Below, piece after piece: positions 1 to 11,835 of a stretch of 64,000 bases of DNA. The translations under genes and the position numbers were made by a program. The first letter of the stretch is position 1; the number at the start of each line of letters is the position of its first letter. Source of the DNA: Loripinus fragilis (lineage: Eukaryota > Mollusca > Bivalvia > Lucinida > Lucinidae); contig OZ026525.1 in the NCBI GenBank assembly GCA_964019695.1, positions 67,935,753 through 67,999,752 on the forward strand. Direction: 5' to 3'. A model generated the notes under the pieces. It was given only the letters and a program-made list of their open reading frames with translations, was not told the DNA's origin and did not search any database.

Positions 1-789
1 CCGAGCAAAACTGTTTGTGCACTTTTGGTAGCGCTATCATTCTGTGAAACTATTTTGAATTTAAACCAGTGGTTCAGGAGGAAACGTCATTTAAAGACAT
101 TTCTTATCTAGAACTTTGGCAGCCCCTTTGTTCAGTGGAGTGGAACCCTGTGTGCAATTTTGGTAGAAGGCATCATGAGGCAAAATTCAGTGAAATTGTT
201 TTGAATTTGGACCAGTGGTTCAGGAGATGCGGTTGAAAGGTATTTCTTAACTGGAGCTCTGGCAGCCCTTTTGTTCAGTGGAGCAGAACCACTTGTGCAA
301 TGTTAGTTAAGGGCACGAAGAACAATTCTGTGAAATTATTTTGAATCTTGACCAGTGGTTCAGAAGGAAATGTCATCAAAAGACATTTCTAATCTAGAGC
401 TCTGGCAGCCTCTTTGTTCTGTGGAGCTGAACCATTTGTGCAATTTTGGTAGAAGTCATCATGAGGAACATATTCAGTGAAATTGTTTTGAATTTGGACC
501 ATTGTTTCAGGAGATGTCATTTAAAGGGTTATCTTATCTGGAACTCTGGCGGCCCTTTCGTTCAGTGGAGCAGAACCATTTGTGCAATTTTAGTTAAGGG
601 CATCATGAGGAACAATTCTGTGAACTACTTTTAAATTTGGACGAGTGGTTCAGGAGGAGATGTTCAGTGGAGCAGAACCATTTGTGCAATTTCATTTAAG
701 GGCATAATGAGGAACAATTCTGTGAACTACTTTCAAATTTGGACCAGTGGTTCAGGAGGAAATGTTAAGTGGAGCAGAACCATTTGTGC
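1..789 (+). repeat. minisatellite array, ~145-bp monomer (left part of copy A)
   Basis: Five to six divergent tandem monomers. The recurring block GTGAAATTATTTTGAAT appears near 44, 190, 330, 477, 620 and 722, giving spacings of 146, 140, 147, 143 and 102 bp. Each monomer also has GGACCAGTGGTTCAGGAG, a GAGCTCTGGCGGCCC block and GGAGCAGAACCATTTGTGCA. The same monomer occurs at 7148-7775, 11200-11835, 17405-17960, 18000-18715 and 19663-20200, and reversed at 58660-58985, so it is the body of a dispersed repeat family. Short reading frames here are chance products. The array runs off the left edge of the window. Confidence 0.85.
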
Positions 790-1619
790 AAAGGATCATT
801 GACGGTTTGGGCCTTATACGCCTATTTTTCTGATTCCCAGAACGCTGCTTTTGAGCTTCTGGTGTGATGCATGTAGTATCAGTGCAATAGGTGAATCTAA
901 TGGCAAACCCCAGCTAGCAAAATATTTTCAAATTTCCTACGTACTCGAGAGATATGGCGTGTAGAAAGGGGAGGGGGTCTGAAATTTCATGACAATGAAA
1001 AGTGATTTAAAAAGTGATATCTGCATTTTTTCTTGATTTATTTGGTAGGCATGATGATATCTATTGAACATATATGATATGCAGAGTATTAGCGAATCAC
1101 GATAATTGATGGAATTGTTTTAAAAACAAAATATGTTTTGTAATAAAATGATTTTGGGGAGATACTTTATAGTCAGGAAAAATATCAGAAAAGTTAACAA
1201 GTACAGGCATTTTGTGAAGAAAAGGTTTTGATACCTTATTCAGGGGTATGGATCATTGAGGTTTGGGCCTTATACGCCTATTTTTCTGATGCCCAGAACG
1301 CTGCTTTTGAGCTTCTAGTGTGGTGCGTGTAGTTTCAGTGCAATAGTTAAATCTATTGGCAAGAGCCTTTTATCAAAATATTTTCAAAATTCTTACGCAT
1401 TCGAGAATTATGGCGGGTAGAAAGGGGAGGGGGTCTGAAATTTCATGAAAATAAAAAGTGCTTTAAAAAGTGATTTCTGCACGTTTTCTTGATTTATTTG
1501 GTAGGCATGGTGATATCTATTGAACATATCATATGCAGAGTATTAACGAAGCACGATAATTGATGAAATTGTTTTAAAAACAAAATATGTTTTGTAATAA
1601 AATGATTTCGGGGAGATAA
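790..1619 (+). repeat. two direct copies (R) of the element's left end
   Basis: The block 790-1164 is repeated at about 1249-1619 with few differences. Both contain GGGCCTTATACGCCTATTTT near the start, AGAAAGGGGAGGGGGTCTGA in the middle and GGGGAGATA at the end. The second copy lacks the first bases of the terminal repeat. The 84 bp between them (1165-1248) are an inverted copy of sequence at 5969-6060. Confidence 0.85.
1165..1248 (-). repeat. inverted copy of the 5969-6060 segment
   Basis: Contains GTACAGGCATTTTGTGAAGA and AAAAGGTTTTGA, which are the reverse complement of sequence near 5985-6030. It ends in GGTATG, the outer motif of the inverted repeats at 2685 and 5968. With its right-hand partner it forms a subterminal inverted pair within the composite element. 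Confidence 0.7.
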
Positions 1620-1623
1620 TTTA

Positions 1624-2684
1624 GAAGTTACCTGTACATTTTTGACTGCATGTACCGTAAATAATACAAAACTGAAAGCTCAACAAAAGAAATAAATATT
1701 TTTGAAGGAATGATAGTGTCCCACTTAGCATTGGAAAGTAAAACTGATTCTAACTAGATCCTTTGAATATTACATTTGCTTTGTTTAAAGGGCATAGCAT
1801 GTTGATTTAAAGTGTCCGAATATTTATGGTATACATATGCATGTATATCCCTATATGAGACAATATATTAAACACTAAAGTATTTACCTCTTATCACTCT
1901 TTGCATGCCAGTGGATAATTTTGTCGTCTGCCGATTGCCTTTTGCAAACAGTTTGAACCCAGATGAAGACCAACAGAATGTCGGTCTTGATCTGGATCCA
2001 AACTGTTTGACACTCTGATGGTGGTCCTGGGTGGTTTATTTTTAAAAACTTAATTTTGAAGAAAGTCAGCAGACGAAAATAAAAACCTGAACAATTCCCT
2101 AGCATGCAAATAGATAAGTACAGGACGTTTGCAAAATAATGTGTCATTTAATAACAGTGAGATTTTTTCTATGAAAAAATGCATAAAACCTTGCTAATTC
2201 TTCTTTTAATCTTTAAGTACTTTATATTATACTAGCACAGAATACAAAGCAAATTAGAAGGTGGGTTCTAGAGAACTTCATTACTGTCATTAATTTCTTA
2301 TTTGGTAGAAAAGGCATTTTATGGGCTTAGGCCCTGGGTTTTTGGGCTGCTGAACATCTTTCCCCCCCCCCCCCTTGTGCCAGCTAGCCACTTCCATACA
2401 ATGTGTAAAATATGATAACACATATACATGCAAAAGCTTTTCCTGGCACACGGGGGGAATGCTATTTTAAAAAATGTTTTCGGATTTCTATATATCTTAA
2501 TGTAAAACTGATTGTTCTACCCAAAATTTTACATCTTTGAAGCATTTCATATCGAAAACGGATTTCACAGCCATAAAGTACTCAGGTCAGGGTAGCTTCA
2601 AGGTGAAGAAAGGGACGATTGACAAACTTTTATTTTTACTGAAAATCATAGGCATTTACTCATAGCAAGTGTCAATGATCCTTT
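1624..2684 (+). repeat. 1.06-kb direct repeat DR, left copy
   Basis: Nearly colinear with 6066-7147, starting at GAAGTTACCTGTACATTTTT and ending at GTCAATGATCCTTT in both. It includes a subregion near 1890-2120 of the family with TAACTCTTTGCATGC ends and a TGTTTGACACTCTGATGG core, which also occurs at 38769, 39265 and 49930. No coding potential was recognised. Confidence 0.85.
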
Positions 2685-5600
2685 GGTATGCTGAGTCTGA
2701 AACCAATGTTGGGAAGCTGAGAAATGACGTCTTAATGACCTAATTTGCATATTTTCAAAATGGCCGCCAAAACTTATAGAATTTGACAGCATTACTGAAA
2801 TATTTTATTTTTTGAAAATGTATTTTATCCAAAATTATTTGTATCATGTCCTAAGATTGTTTTACCATTAAAGTACACGGTTTTGGCGGCAATTTATATA
2901 ATTATTCCAGGATATTACCGTATTCATGGTAATAAATGTCCGTTAAGTCTATAAAATCAGATATAAACTCGCCTCATTCAGTATCCTGCTATTAAAATGT
3001 TAGCTTTATTCATAGCACGATTTTGGACAGTTTACCAGCTTTTCAAGTAATAAATAAGAAGAGAAACTTTCATAATCAACAAGTTGTTTTGTTTTAAAAT
3101 AAAAATGTCATAATGTCCATGCCGAAATATACGGTACATTTTGTATCTATAAAAAGTGAAAGAATACACATTCCTAATTACCCTAGGGTCCATTAGACCA
3201 ACCTTGCACCATCAGGAAATTGTGTAATGTGTGTCAAATTGTTTGAGGAGACCACTTAAATGGGGAAAAATGCCATAAAGAATAAACCCATTTGAGCTAT
3301 GTGAAATTGCATGGTTTCCATGGCAACGCCTAATGCCCTTCTAAAGTATGGGGATGTCCCTACAAAAGTACTCATAGCTCAGTAGCAACTCATCCAAACT
3401 TTTAAACTTGGTACCAACTGAATGTTAAGACATATGACTTTTATCCAATCATCAGATATGCTAATTATCAAATTTGCATATTCATGAATATTAATGAAAA
3501 CATTAGTATAGGAGAAAAAAAGTAAAAAATAAAGGGATGTACATGCAAATTTATCTACATCTCAGCTGCTTACTAACCTATAATACCAGCCTTGGACCTC
3601 TTGGCTCTCGTTGGTGATTTCCAATTGTGACGTTGTCACTTTCCAATTGGTATCCTGGGTCAGGTGTGGTGCTTGATTGTATATATTCCTTATCTTTGCT
3701 CTCTTTCTTACTTTGGTACCAATTTAATGCCAATACATAGCATGTTTACTTAATGGTCTAATATGCAAATTATCTAAAAACTGTATTCATGAACATTAAT
3801 TAAGTATTAGAAATAAGAAAAAAATAGATAACAAGTAAAATAATGTACATGCTAAATAACTCATATCTCAGCTGCTATGTATCCTAGATTTCATACTCAC
3901 TTACTTTCTAAACTTGTTCCCAAATTATAGTCCAGAAAAAGATATGTAATAGTGTTTTTTGATACACAAATTATTTAGTTTGTTTATTAATGGGTATTTT
4001 TGAAGATAAAACCTTATTGATTCGTTTTCAATTTTTCTTTAGTTTTCTATAGTTTTCATCAATATCCATGAATATGTTTAATAAATGATTGTATATCTGA
4101 CCATTGGAATAAATACCATGTCTCAGCCTTAATTTGATACTCAAATTAATTATCTAGAACAAGTAAAAGATGAGATAGGAGTAATTTTAGAAGTAGACCC
4201 CCACTAATTTTTCTACGTTTTTTCTCTCATTTTTAATATTTACATTAATATTTGATAAATTTAAAAAATAGATAATTTCACATAATGACTATTGAGTAAA
4301 GTAAAATGTCTTAGCTTTAAGTCTGTACCAAGTTTGTTAGTCTAGGAATATTAGCAGCTGCGATATGAGAAGTTTTGTAGGTACACCCCCTTAATTTCAG
4401 TACCATTTTTCTCTCATTTCTAACATTAAAATTAATATTCAAGAATATAATCATAATATGGTTTGCATATCCGATCATGGGATAAAATTTGCTATGTCTT
4501 AGCATTTTTTTTGTACCAAGCACGTTAGTCTAGGACAATTAGCAGATGAGATATAGGTTATTTTGTAGATTGCCCGTTTTAATTTTTCTACAATTTTTCT
4601 TTCTCTGTTAAATGTTTTCATTAATATTCACAAATATGTAAATAAGATTTGTATATCAGACTATAATGCTATAATACTATGACTCACCTTTCATTTGGTA
4701 CCCATTTTGGAAGTCTAGAATATTTAGCAGCTGACATATGGATTATGTTATACATTATGGGGGGAGGTAAATTGTTCTATGCACGACTCCCTGACCCATG
4801 CTTTTCTTTGCTATTTAGCGACCATTTTGTTTCGCCAGTAAATGACATTTTGCTTTTCTTAAATTAGTGGAAGAGAGAAAAATCCATGAAAAAATGTGCG
4901 GCACGCATGTGTCGATCTTTGGTCTGCTTGCAAATGACCCAGCTACAGTGCCCCATGGGTTGCCATGGACACCATGCAATTTTATGTAATCCACCATGTT
5001 TATTTACGGAAACAATAAGAATTTTTGGTATTGAGTGGTCCCCATTGAACAATTTCGCACCAAGAGAAATTGTCCTTGGGTGCAAGGTAAGTCTAAAAAG
5101 CCCCCTCCCAAGATGTGTGTGTGGGGGGGAATAGTATTATTCCATGATCTTACCTATATTTTTAGTTTCATGAATATTCATGAATATGCAAATGAGATAA
5201 TTTTGTATACGACTATTGTATGAAAGGTCTTGTCAAATTGTATCACTGATGATATAATAACATGCAACAAGGACAGTTTGGGGCAGAATTCAGTTTATAT
5301 TTACTTTTTTTTATCTATAATTTTCCCTTATTTTCTGAAATTTTCATCAGTATTGATGAATATCCAAATTAGATAAATAATCAGCATATCAAGCCATTAA
5401 ATCGGATAAAAGTACAATATCTAAGCTTTAATTTGCTAGCAAGTTTGATAGTGTAGGGCGAGTTGCTGATGAGATACGAGTCATTTTGTAGGTACAGGCC
5501 CACTTTCTTCAAAATCCAATTAGCCCCCTCCCCTTGCTGAAACTTACAGAATGTTGCTTAAATTGCCATATTTTCCTGCAAACAATAGAGATATCATTGC

Positions 5601-5968
5601 AATGCATTTTTTAAAGTTCTCAATTTAATGAAATCATTCCTGACACATTTCGTCCACATAATATTGATCAACTATCATGAAAAAGTCTTAACTAAGTCGG
5701 AAGCAAGATTTTTGCTCAAGTTGTCCCCCCTGATTACCTCTTGGTCATACTTTTAGTTCTATTTGCATCAATTGATGTCAGTGAAGACCTCCAATCATGA
5801 GAAGATGTTTTTGGATTGATTTGTACCAGTTTGGCATCCTTAACACGTTACTTTACAGATTTTTATTGATTTTTCTTCAATTTGGCGGCCATCTTGGAAA
5901 TATGCAAATTTGATAGTAAAGACGCCATTTTTTAGCATGCCAACATTGGTTTTTGGATTCAGCATACC
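2685..5968. mobile_element. 3.3-kb segment bounded by ~85-bp inverted repeats
   Basis: The left end (2685-2770) starts GGTATGCTGAGTC and runs to ATGGCCGCCAAA. The right end (5880-5968) is its imperfect inverted complement, ending GATTCAGCATACC. About 80 percent of the aligned bases agree by eye. The interior is AT-rich, mostly a divergent 187-bp satellite, with no coding sequence I can support. It lies between the two DR copies, so it may be the body of the element whose arms are DR. Confidence 0.65.
3400..5530 (+). repeat. divergent tandem satellite, period about 187 bp
   Basis: A recurring block (GGTACCAAGTTTGTTAGTCT followed by AGCAGATGAGATAT and ATTTTGTAGG) is found near 4136, 4325, 4513 and 4696, spaced 189, 188 and 183 bp, and again near 5434. 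More diverged versions occur at 3408, 3715 and 3912. Each unit also carries ATTAATATTCATGAATATG-like sequence with ATGCAAAT or its complement ATTTGCAT. Units are strongly diverged, so the array is old. Confidence 0.7.
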
Positions 5969-6065
5969 AAAATACCTCAAATAGGCATCTCAAAACCTTT
6001 TCTTCACAAAATGCCTGTACCTTCTTAAATAAGCGTCTTTTTCTGATTTTTTCCTGACTATTTGA
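5969..6065 (+). repeat. segment X, partner of inverted copy at 1165-1248
   Basis: Contains AAAACCTTTTCTTCACAAAA and TTTCTGATTTTTTCCTGACTA, whose reverse complement lies in 1165-1248. It joins the inverted repeat at 5880-5968 to the right DR copy. Confidence 0.65.
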
Positions 6066-7147
6066 AGTTACCTGTACATTTTTACTACATGTACCGTAGA
6101 TAATACAAAACTGAAAGCTCAACAAAAAATATATACTTTTGACGGAATGAAAGTGTCCCATTTTATCATTGGAAAGGCAAACTGGTTCTAACGAGCTCCT
6201 TTGAATATTTATTTTGCTTTGTTTAAAGGATAGCATGTGGAAATGTATTTAAAGTGTCCGAATATTTATGGTATACATTTACATGTATCATGTGTATATC
6301 CAAGTTGAAAGCTACCTATATGAGGTAATATATTGAACAATAAAGTATTTACCTGTCATAACTCTTTGCAATCCAGCGGAGAATTTTGTCGTCTGCCAAT
6401 AGCCTTTTGCAAACAGTTTGAACCCTAATGAAGACAAACAGAATATCGGTCTTGATCTCGATCCAAACTGTTGACACTCTGATGGTGGTCACGGGTGGTT
6501 TATTTGTAAAAACTTAATTTTGAAATAAGTCAGCAGACGAAAATAAAAACATGAACAATTTCCTAGCATGCAAAAATATATACATGTTAGTACAGGACGT
6601 TTGCAAAAGAATGTGTCATTAATAACATTGAGCTTTTTTCTTATGAAAAAAATGCATAAACCTTGCTAATTCTTCTTTTAGTCTTAATGTACTTTACAGT
6701 AAACTAGCAAAGAAATCAGAGTAATGTAGGCGGTTGGTTCTAGAGAACTTCATTACTGTCATTCTTTCTTATTCGGTAGAAAATGCATTTTATGGGCTTA
6801 GGGCCTGGGTTTTTGGGCTACTGAACATCTTTCCCCCCTTGTGCCAGCAAGCCACTTCCATACAATGTGTAAAATATGGTAATACATATACAGGCAAAAG
6901 CTTTTGCTGGCACATGGGGGGGATGATATTATAAAAAAATGTTTCTGATTTCTATATATTCTAATGTAAAACTGATTGTTCTACCAAAAATTTTACATCT
7001 TTGAAGCATATAATATTGAAAATGGATTTCACTGCCATAACGAACTAAGGTCAGGGTAGCTTCATGGTGAAGAAAGGGACTATTGACAAACTTTTGTTGT
7101 TACTGAAAACCATAGGCATTTACCAAAGCAGGTGTCAATGATCCTTT
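6066..7147 (+). repeat. 1.08-kb direct repeat DR, right copy
   Basis: Right-hand copy of 1624-2684, matching end to end apart from small indels, including TTTTGGGCTACTGAACATCT, CTTGTGCCAGCAAGCCACTT and the terminal GTCAATGATCCTTT. The left copy has a longer C run near 2360. Confidence 0.85.
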
Positions 7148-7850
7148 AGTTAAGGGCATGATTATGAGGAACAATTCTGTGAAATTATTTTGAATTTTGA
7201 CCAGTAGTTCAGAAGGAAATTTCATCAAAAGACATTTCTTATCTAGAGCTCTGGCAACCCCTGTGTTTTGTGGAGCTGAACCTCTTGTGCAATTTTGGTA
7301 GAATGCATCATGAGGAACAATTCAGTGAAATTGTTTTGAATTTGGACCAGTGGTTCAGGAGATGTCATTTAAAGGTATTTCTTATCTGGAGCTCTGGCGG
7401 CCCTTTTGTTCAGTGGAGCAGAACATTTGTGCAATTTTAGTTCAGGGCATCATGAGGAACAATTTTGTGAACAAAATTTTAATTTGGACGAGTGGTTCAG
7501 GAGATGTTCAGTGGAGCAGAACCATTTGTGCAATTTTAGTTAAGGGCATCATGAGGAACAATTCTGTGAACTAATTTTAAATTTGGTCCAGTGGTTTAGG
7601 AGGAGATGTCATTTAAAAGATTTCTTTTCTGGAGCTCTGGCGGCCCTTGTGTTCTGTAGAGCGGAACCATTTATGCAATTTTGGTAAAGGGCATTAATAG
7701 GAGTCTTCATGGGAAGTTATCTTAAATTTGGACCAGTCGTTCAGGAGGAGATGTTGTTTAAAGAAAAAGTTTACAGACAGACGTCGGACCAAGACCAATT
7801 ACAATACCTCACATTGAGCCAGCCTTCAGCTCAGGTGAGCTCAAAATTCA
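7148..7850 (+). repeat. minisatellite array resuming after the insertion, with element 3' end
   Basis: About four monomers of the ~145-bp family, then a tail reading GACAGACGTCGGACCAAGAC and CAGCTCAGGTGAGCTCAAAA. This tail recurs in copy B near 20195-20260 and appears to be the right end of the repeat family, which begins with AGGGCCCTAGGGCCCTGG elsewhere (11103, 17984). Confidence 0.8.
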
Positions 7851-8461
7851 AATGCTGTCTGCTATAGTAATCTGCTGCAAATTTGCAAACATTATTTGAC
7901 TATGAAAGTATTGGGGGCAAACAGTGCGGAGCATCATCATCATGACCCAGGTCAAATCTATATATCAGACTACAGAGCAGCCTGATCTGGGTCCATGCTG
8001 TTTGTCCAAAAGCTATTGAACATTTCAGCACTCAGCAGATGACAAAACAAATTTTGTTGTGATTGGCACTTTAAGGGTTAACTTTTTTGCATATCAATGT
8101 TGTCTGCTGATAACCTTAACCAGTAGGCAAAGAGTTTCCTCTGGAAAGGAATTCAGATGTATAGGGGGAAATCAATTTGATAATTTTAACCCAGGCCATC
8201 CTTAAAACAATGTTTGTTTGCTGTCTCTCAAAATTCCACCCACTAAATAAAAAATGACCTTTTCACCACAGTTTGGAAAAATATTTTTATTATCATTTTA
8301 GACATTTTTTTAAAAAAACTTTTAATGTCTTTTAAATAAATCAGTGAAAAATAAATTGAATACCTACCTACCTGGAAAATTATGAGTAGGGTGACCGCAA
8401 ACAATCTTTTAAAGGATGGTCTCATTTTTCTAAAATATCCCAATGAAAATGAAATAATTTG
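7851..8461 (+). repeat. duplicated flank, copy A
   Basis: Matches 20261-20893 in copy B almost base for base. It contains one member of the palindromic family (CAGCCTGATCTGGGTCCATG near 7980, ending in CTTTAAGGGTTAAC near 8082). The short minus-strand reading frame in the TTTAAAAAAACTTTT stretch is present in both copies but carries no recognisable domain. Confidence 0.75.
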
Positions 8462-9337
8462 GGCTCAAAAGAGGGTTCAAGTGAACCCCATCTGGCTACA
8501 CCACGGATTAAATAACTAAACTGATTGAGTCTTTTTTCAAGGCAGACAACATTTGTTCAGCATTCGGAATTTCGGATTGGTCCGTTTCTAGTAACTGTCC
8601 CAATCTGGTCGCTGCCATTATACACATGAATATAGTTAAGTCTCTATAAATTGATGTACATTATACAAATGTAGATGGAAAATGAACATTTTCGTAAAAT
8701 TATTGCATTGTTTAGTAAGCTCCATAGAATTTATTTATCATATTTTCGTTCTTTTTGTGCCAAATTTGCATATGAACTTTAACTTATCTATGTCCAATTA
8801 AATCATCCATCAAAATGGTCAATGATTTGAATCTTGGGTTCGGCAAAAATGGATCGACAGCTGGGCTGGGCTTTTAGACACATGCCGACCCAAAGTTTGA
8901 CCTGTTCTGGCAAAATTGATCATTCTTAGCTTTGTTACAATGATAGGATGGTCTGTAATCGGTGACTGGCGCCAGATAGTGTCCCAAGTGGCCAACTTGC
9001 AGCTAAAATATTACCGTGATATAAACCAAATAAAAGCCTTTTAGAAACAATTGTTTTCTTCAGTAGAATTCCATTCACCATATCTACATTCATTGCTGGT
9101 TCTCGATTTACAGACGGTCAGAACCAGTGGGTAATGTAGATATGGTGATCGAATGACTTGTGATTTTTCTATGTTTTTTTTTTGTTTTGTTTTTTGTCAA
9201 TCAAATTTTTCTCCTTGTTTTTTTATTTTTTTTTATTTTTTTGTCAATCAAATTTACTAAAATTATTAAATCATGATGATAAAGAGCAAGGAGATACAAG
9301 TTAAGTACCTCCCAGCAGAAACAATATAGCAGCAAGA
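8462..9337. other. block present in copy A only
   Basis: At 20890 copy B reads directly from AATTTG into AGATCTGTGCATCGAAGC, while copy A has 876 extra bases at that point. This could be an insertion in A or a deletion in B. It contains the hairpin at 9071-9154 and low-complexity T-rich DNA around 9170-9240. No gene recognised. Confidence 0.6.
9071..9154. repeat. imperfect hairpin, ~34-bp arms
   Basis: CCATTCACCATATCTACATT on the left is mirrored by AATGTAGATATGGTGA on the right, and GGTTCT by AGAACC, around a loop of about 16 bases. It looks like the remains of a palindromic MITE. Confidence 0.7.
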
Positions 9338-9462
9338 TGAGATCTGTGCATCGAAGCATGATTGAACCAATTTTCAGTGTACTGTGACCACTGGCTAAGT
9401 TAGTTTTGGCCTATTAACTAAAAGATAGAGAAGCAATATCTTACAATAGGCGGTATGACTAT

Positions 9463-10083
9463 GCATTCGGCCTCGGACCTATACAGCTGACCTCGGACCT
9501 GTAACTGAGCCAATACGAAATCACTTGATTAATAACATTTTTATTAGTTAACTTCATTGAAAGTCAATATGCGGCAAATTAAGATTAAGGAAATTCTTAT
9601 AAGTTACCATATCAGTGAAACTACTGAAACTACCAGAGATAAAATGGCGCACCTCTGGTTTAAGTGCTATATATTGAGTAGTTAATTAATAATATTATGT
9701 TATTAATCAAGTGATTTCGTATTGGCTCAGTTACAGGTCCGAGGTCAGCTGTATAGGTCCGAGGCCGAAGGACCTGTAACTGAGCCTATACGAAATCACT
9801 TGATTAATAACATAATATTATTAATTAACTACTCAATATATAGGAAATTCGATCAATGAATGTAGAGCCAATACGAAATCACTTGATTAATGACATTTTT
9901 ATTAATTAACTTCATTGATTAATGACATTTTTATTAGTTAACTTCATTGAAAGTCAATATGCGGCAAATTAAGATTAAGGAAATTCTTATAAGTTACCAT
10001 ATCAGTGAAACTACTGAAACTACCAGAGATAAAATGGCGCACCTCTGGTTTAAGTGCTATATATTGAGTAGGTAATTAATAAT
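9463..10083. mobile_element. 620-bp insertion absent from copy B
   Basis: Copy B reads GGTATGACTATCGCATACTG without interruption at 21004-21023. Copy A is opened at GGTATGACTAT and resumes at ATCGCATACTG at 10084. The inserted DNA comprises the MITE at 9466-9769, a partial inverted continuation (9770-9840) and a direct repeat of the MITE interior. Confidence 0.75.
9466..9769. mobile_element. MITE with perfect 73-bp terminal inverted repeats
   Basis: Left arm 9466-9538 begins TTCGGCCTCGGACCTATACA. Right arm 9697-9769 is its exact reverse complement, ending GGTCCGAGGCCGAA. I compared all 73 positions and found no mismatch. The interior (about 158 bp) contains TAAAATGGCGCACCTCTGG. It encodes nothing. 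Perfect arms imply recent activity or gene conversion between arms. Confidence 0.85.
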
Positions 10084-10085
10084 AT
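9533..10085 (+). repeat. direct repeat of MITE interior, offset 390 bp
   Basis: The stretch from about 9533 to 9690 recurs at about 9923-10080, including GTCAATATGCGGCAAATTAA and TAAAATGGCGCACCTCTGG. The second copy has only its left part of the flanking arm, so it is a truncated second element or a template-switch product. Confidence 0.8.
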
Positions 10086-10541
10086 CGCATACTGACCTAT
10101 TTGATTTGAGCATTGTGGGTACATGTGACATACTTGTTTACCAAATGTGACACCAAATCACGTGATTCGTCTGATTGGTTAATTCAAACTTGTTATCAAT
10201 CTGCCAGGGTTCGCGCTAGCGGTCACCATTGTCGCAAAATCAAAAGAAATAATAAATTTGGCGCAAAAAATATTAATATATATCGGCAGAAAAAAATCGC
10301 TGGTGAAATTTTTTGTCTGGCGTTGGAACGTCACATCCGGCTAAAATTCATTGACTTGTGTCGTCCATGTATACATGTATACATACTGATAACATAAAGT
10401 TAAGCATATTTTGATTGTGTTGCTAATTTTTACCAGAATATCATTTTTTTTACAAAATTATCTATTATTCATTTTAAAGGACTGTTATTCTACTATCTAA
10501 AAGTCAGTAATATAGATCTCTACAAATCCGGATGACGTCGT
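10084..10541 (+). repeat. duplicated segment with the intact empty site
   Basis: 10084-10208 matches 21014-21139 and 10211-10541 matches 26157-26489. At 10204-10216 it reads CCAGGGTTCGCGC without interruption, exactly where copy B is split by the 5-kb foldback element. Confidence 0.9.
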
Positions 10542-11092
10542 TCAGCTTAATAATAAATTTTACTAAAACTGAACTATACCCAGAAGCGATAGGAAATAAC
10601 AAAGTTACCGGTTTTGGATTTTCATGAAATTTGGCTCAGATCAGCAGGATATAAATGGCATGTTTTAGTGATAATATGATATCTCGACAAAGACAAGAAT
10701 ATATCTATCTTTTGAATTGAATGTTGATTTTTTGTAAATTTTTTAGAAAAAATATTGAATTTTTATAATCACTTCTTCATAATACGTAAATCATAATTTA
10801 TCCAAATGGTTTTGTGGTATTAATATATAACGCCTATGTTATTTTGGATTCAATCTAGATGACAAATCATAGAAATAAACAAAACTATAGATTTAGGACA
10901 TAGAATTTAGAGATAGGTACCACCTCTAAGGTGGAGTACGTCAGGGTTGCTTCCTAAGCCTTATTCTTAACTATCTAATTCGATAAATACATTTTCATAG
11001 TTTGTATATAATGTGTTATTAATACACAAAGTTTAAAGAAAATTCATGCATGGGCACAGATGTAAGTACCCTTTGCATTATAATCCTCATAT
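10542..11092. other. AT-rich stretch, nothing recognised
   Basis: No open reading frame of note, no splice-framed exon and no repeat family I could match elsewhere in the window. Confidence 0.5.
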
Positions 11093-11835
11093 ATACAAGA
11101 GAGCCCTAGGGCCCTGGATCGCGCATCCGGATCCCTGACACATGATGTATTGGTCTGTGGCTAAAAAGATATGATTTCAAGATTTTAGCTCTTATAGCCA
11201 TGTTGTTCAGCCAAGCTGAACGTTCTGAAAAATTTTGGTAGGGGGCATCATGAGGAACATTTCTGTGATATTATTTTTAATTTGGACCAGTGGTTCAGGA
11301 GAAGATATTATTAATAGTCATTTCTCATCGAGAGCTCTGGTGATCCAATCGTTCAGTGGAGCGGAACCATTTGTGTAATTTTGATAGAGGACATTTTATG
11401 GACAATTCTGAGAAATTATTTTGAATTTGGACCAGCGGTTCAGGAGGAGATGTCAATTAAAGACATTTCATATCTAGAGCTCTGGAGGCCCTTTTGCTCG
11501 GCAGAGAGAACCATTTGTGCAATTTTTGTTAGAGGGCATCATCAGTAACAATTCTGTGAAATAATTTTGTATTTGGACCAGTGGGTCAGATGTCGTTTAA
11601 AGACATTTATCAAGAGCTCTGGCGACCCCTTTATTTGGCCAAGCGGAGCCATTTGTGCAATTTAAGTAGATGCCATCATGAGGGACAATTCTGAGAAATT
11701 ATTTTAAATTTGAACCAGTGGTTCAGGAGATTCCGTCTTAAAGATAATTCTTATCTAGAGCTCTGGAGGTCCTTTTGTTCAGTGGAGCAGAACAATTGGT
11801 AGAATTTTGGTAAAGGGCATTATGATGAACAATCC
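11093..11835 (+). repeat. dispersed element starting AGGGCCCTAGGGCCCTGG, with ~145-bp monomers
   Basis: Head sequence near 11097 (GAGAGCCCTAGGGCCCTGG, then ATCGCGCATCCGGATCC) is shared with 17979. It is followed by about four diverged copies of the ~145-bp monomer, with CAGTGGTTCAGGAG-like blocks. Non-coding. Confidence 0.75.

Larger units (their letters stand above)
790..7147. mobile_element. 6.36-kb composite element with AAAGGATCATTGAC inverted ends
   Basis: It begins AAAGGATCATTGAC at 790-803 and ends with the exact reverse complement GTCAATGATCCTTT at 7134-7147. It interrupts a minisatellite monomer: the left flank stops at TTTGTGC and the right flank resumes at AGTTAAGGG, whereas the uninterrupted copy near 19955 reads TTTGTGCAATTTTAGTT. 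The junctions show no clear target-site duplication. Inside, the same end motif occurs near 1250 and at 2671-2684, showing that elements of this family have been nested or rearranged. No transposase-like reading frame was found, so it is non-autonomous or decayed. Superfamily not recognised. Confidence 0.7.

Noticed and set aside
1..789. CRISPR-like array
   Set aside because: Repeats are about 145 bp, diverged and contiguous, with no constant short repeat or unique spacers; this is a eukaryotic minisatellite.
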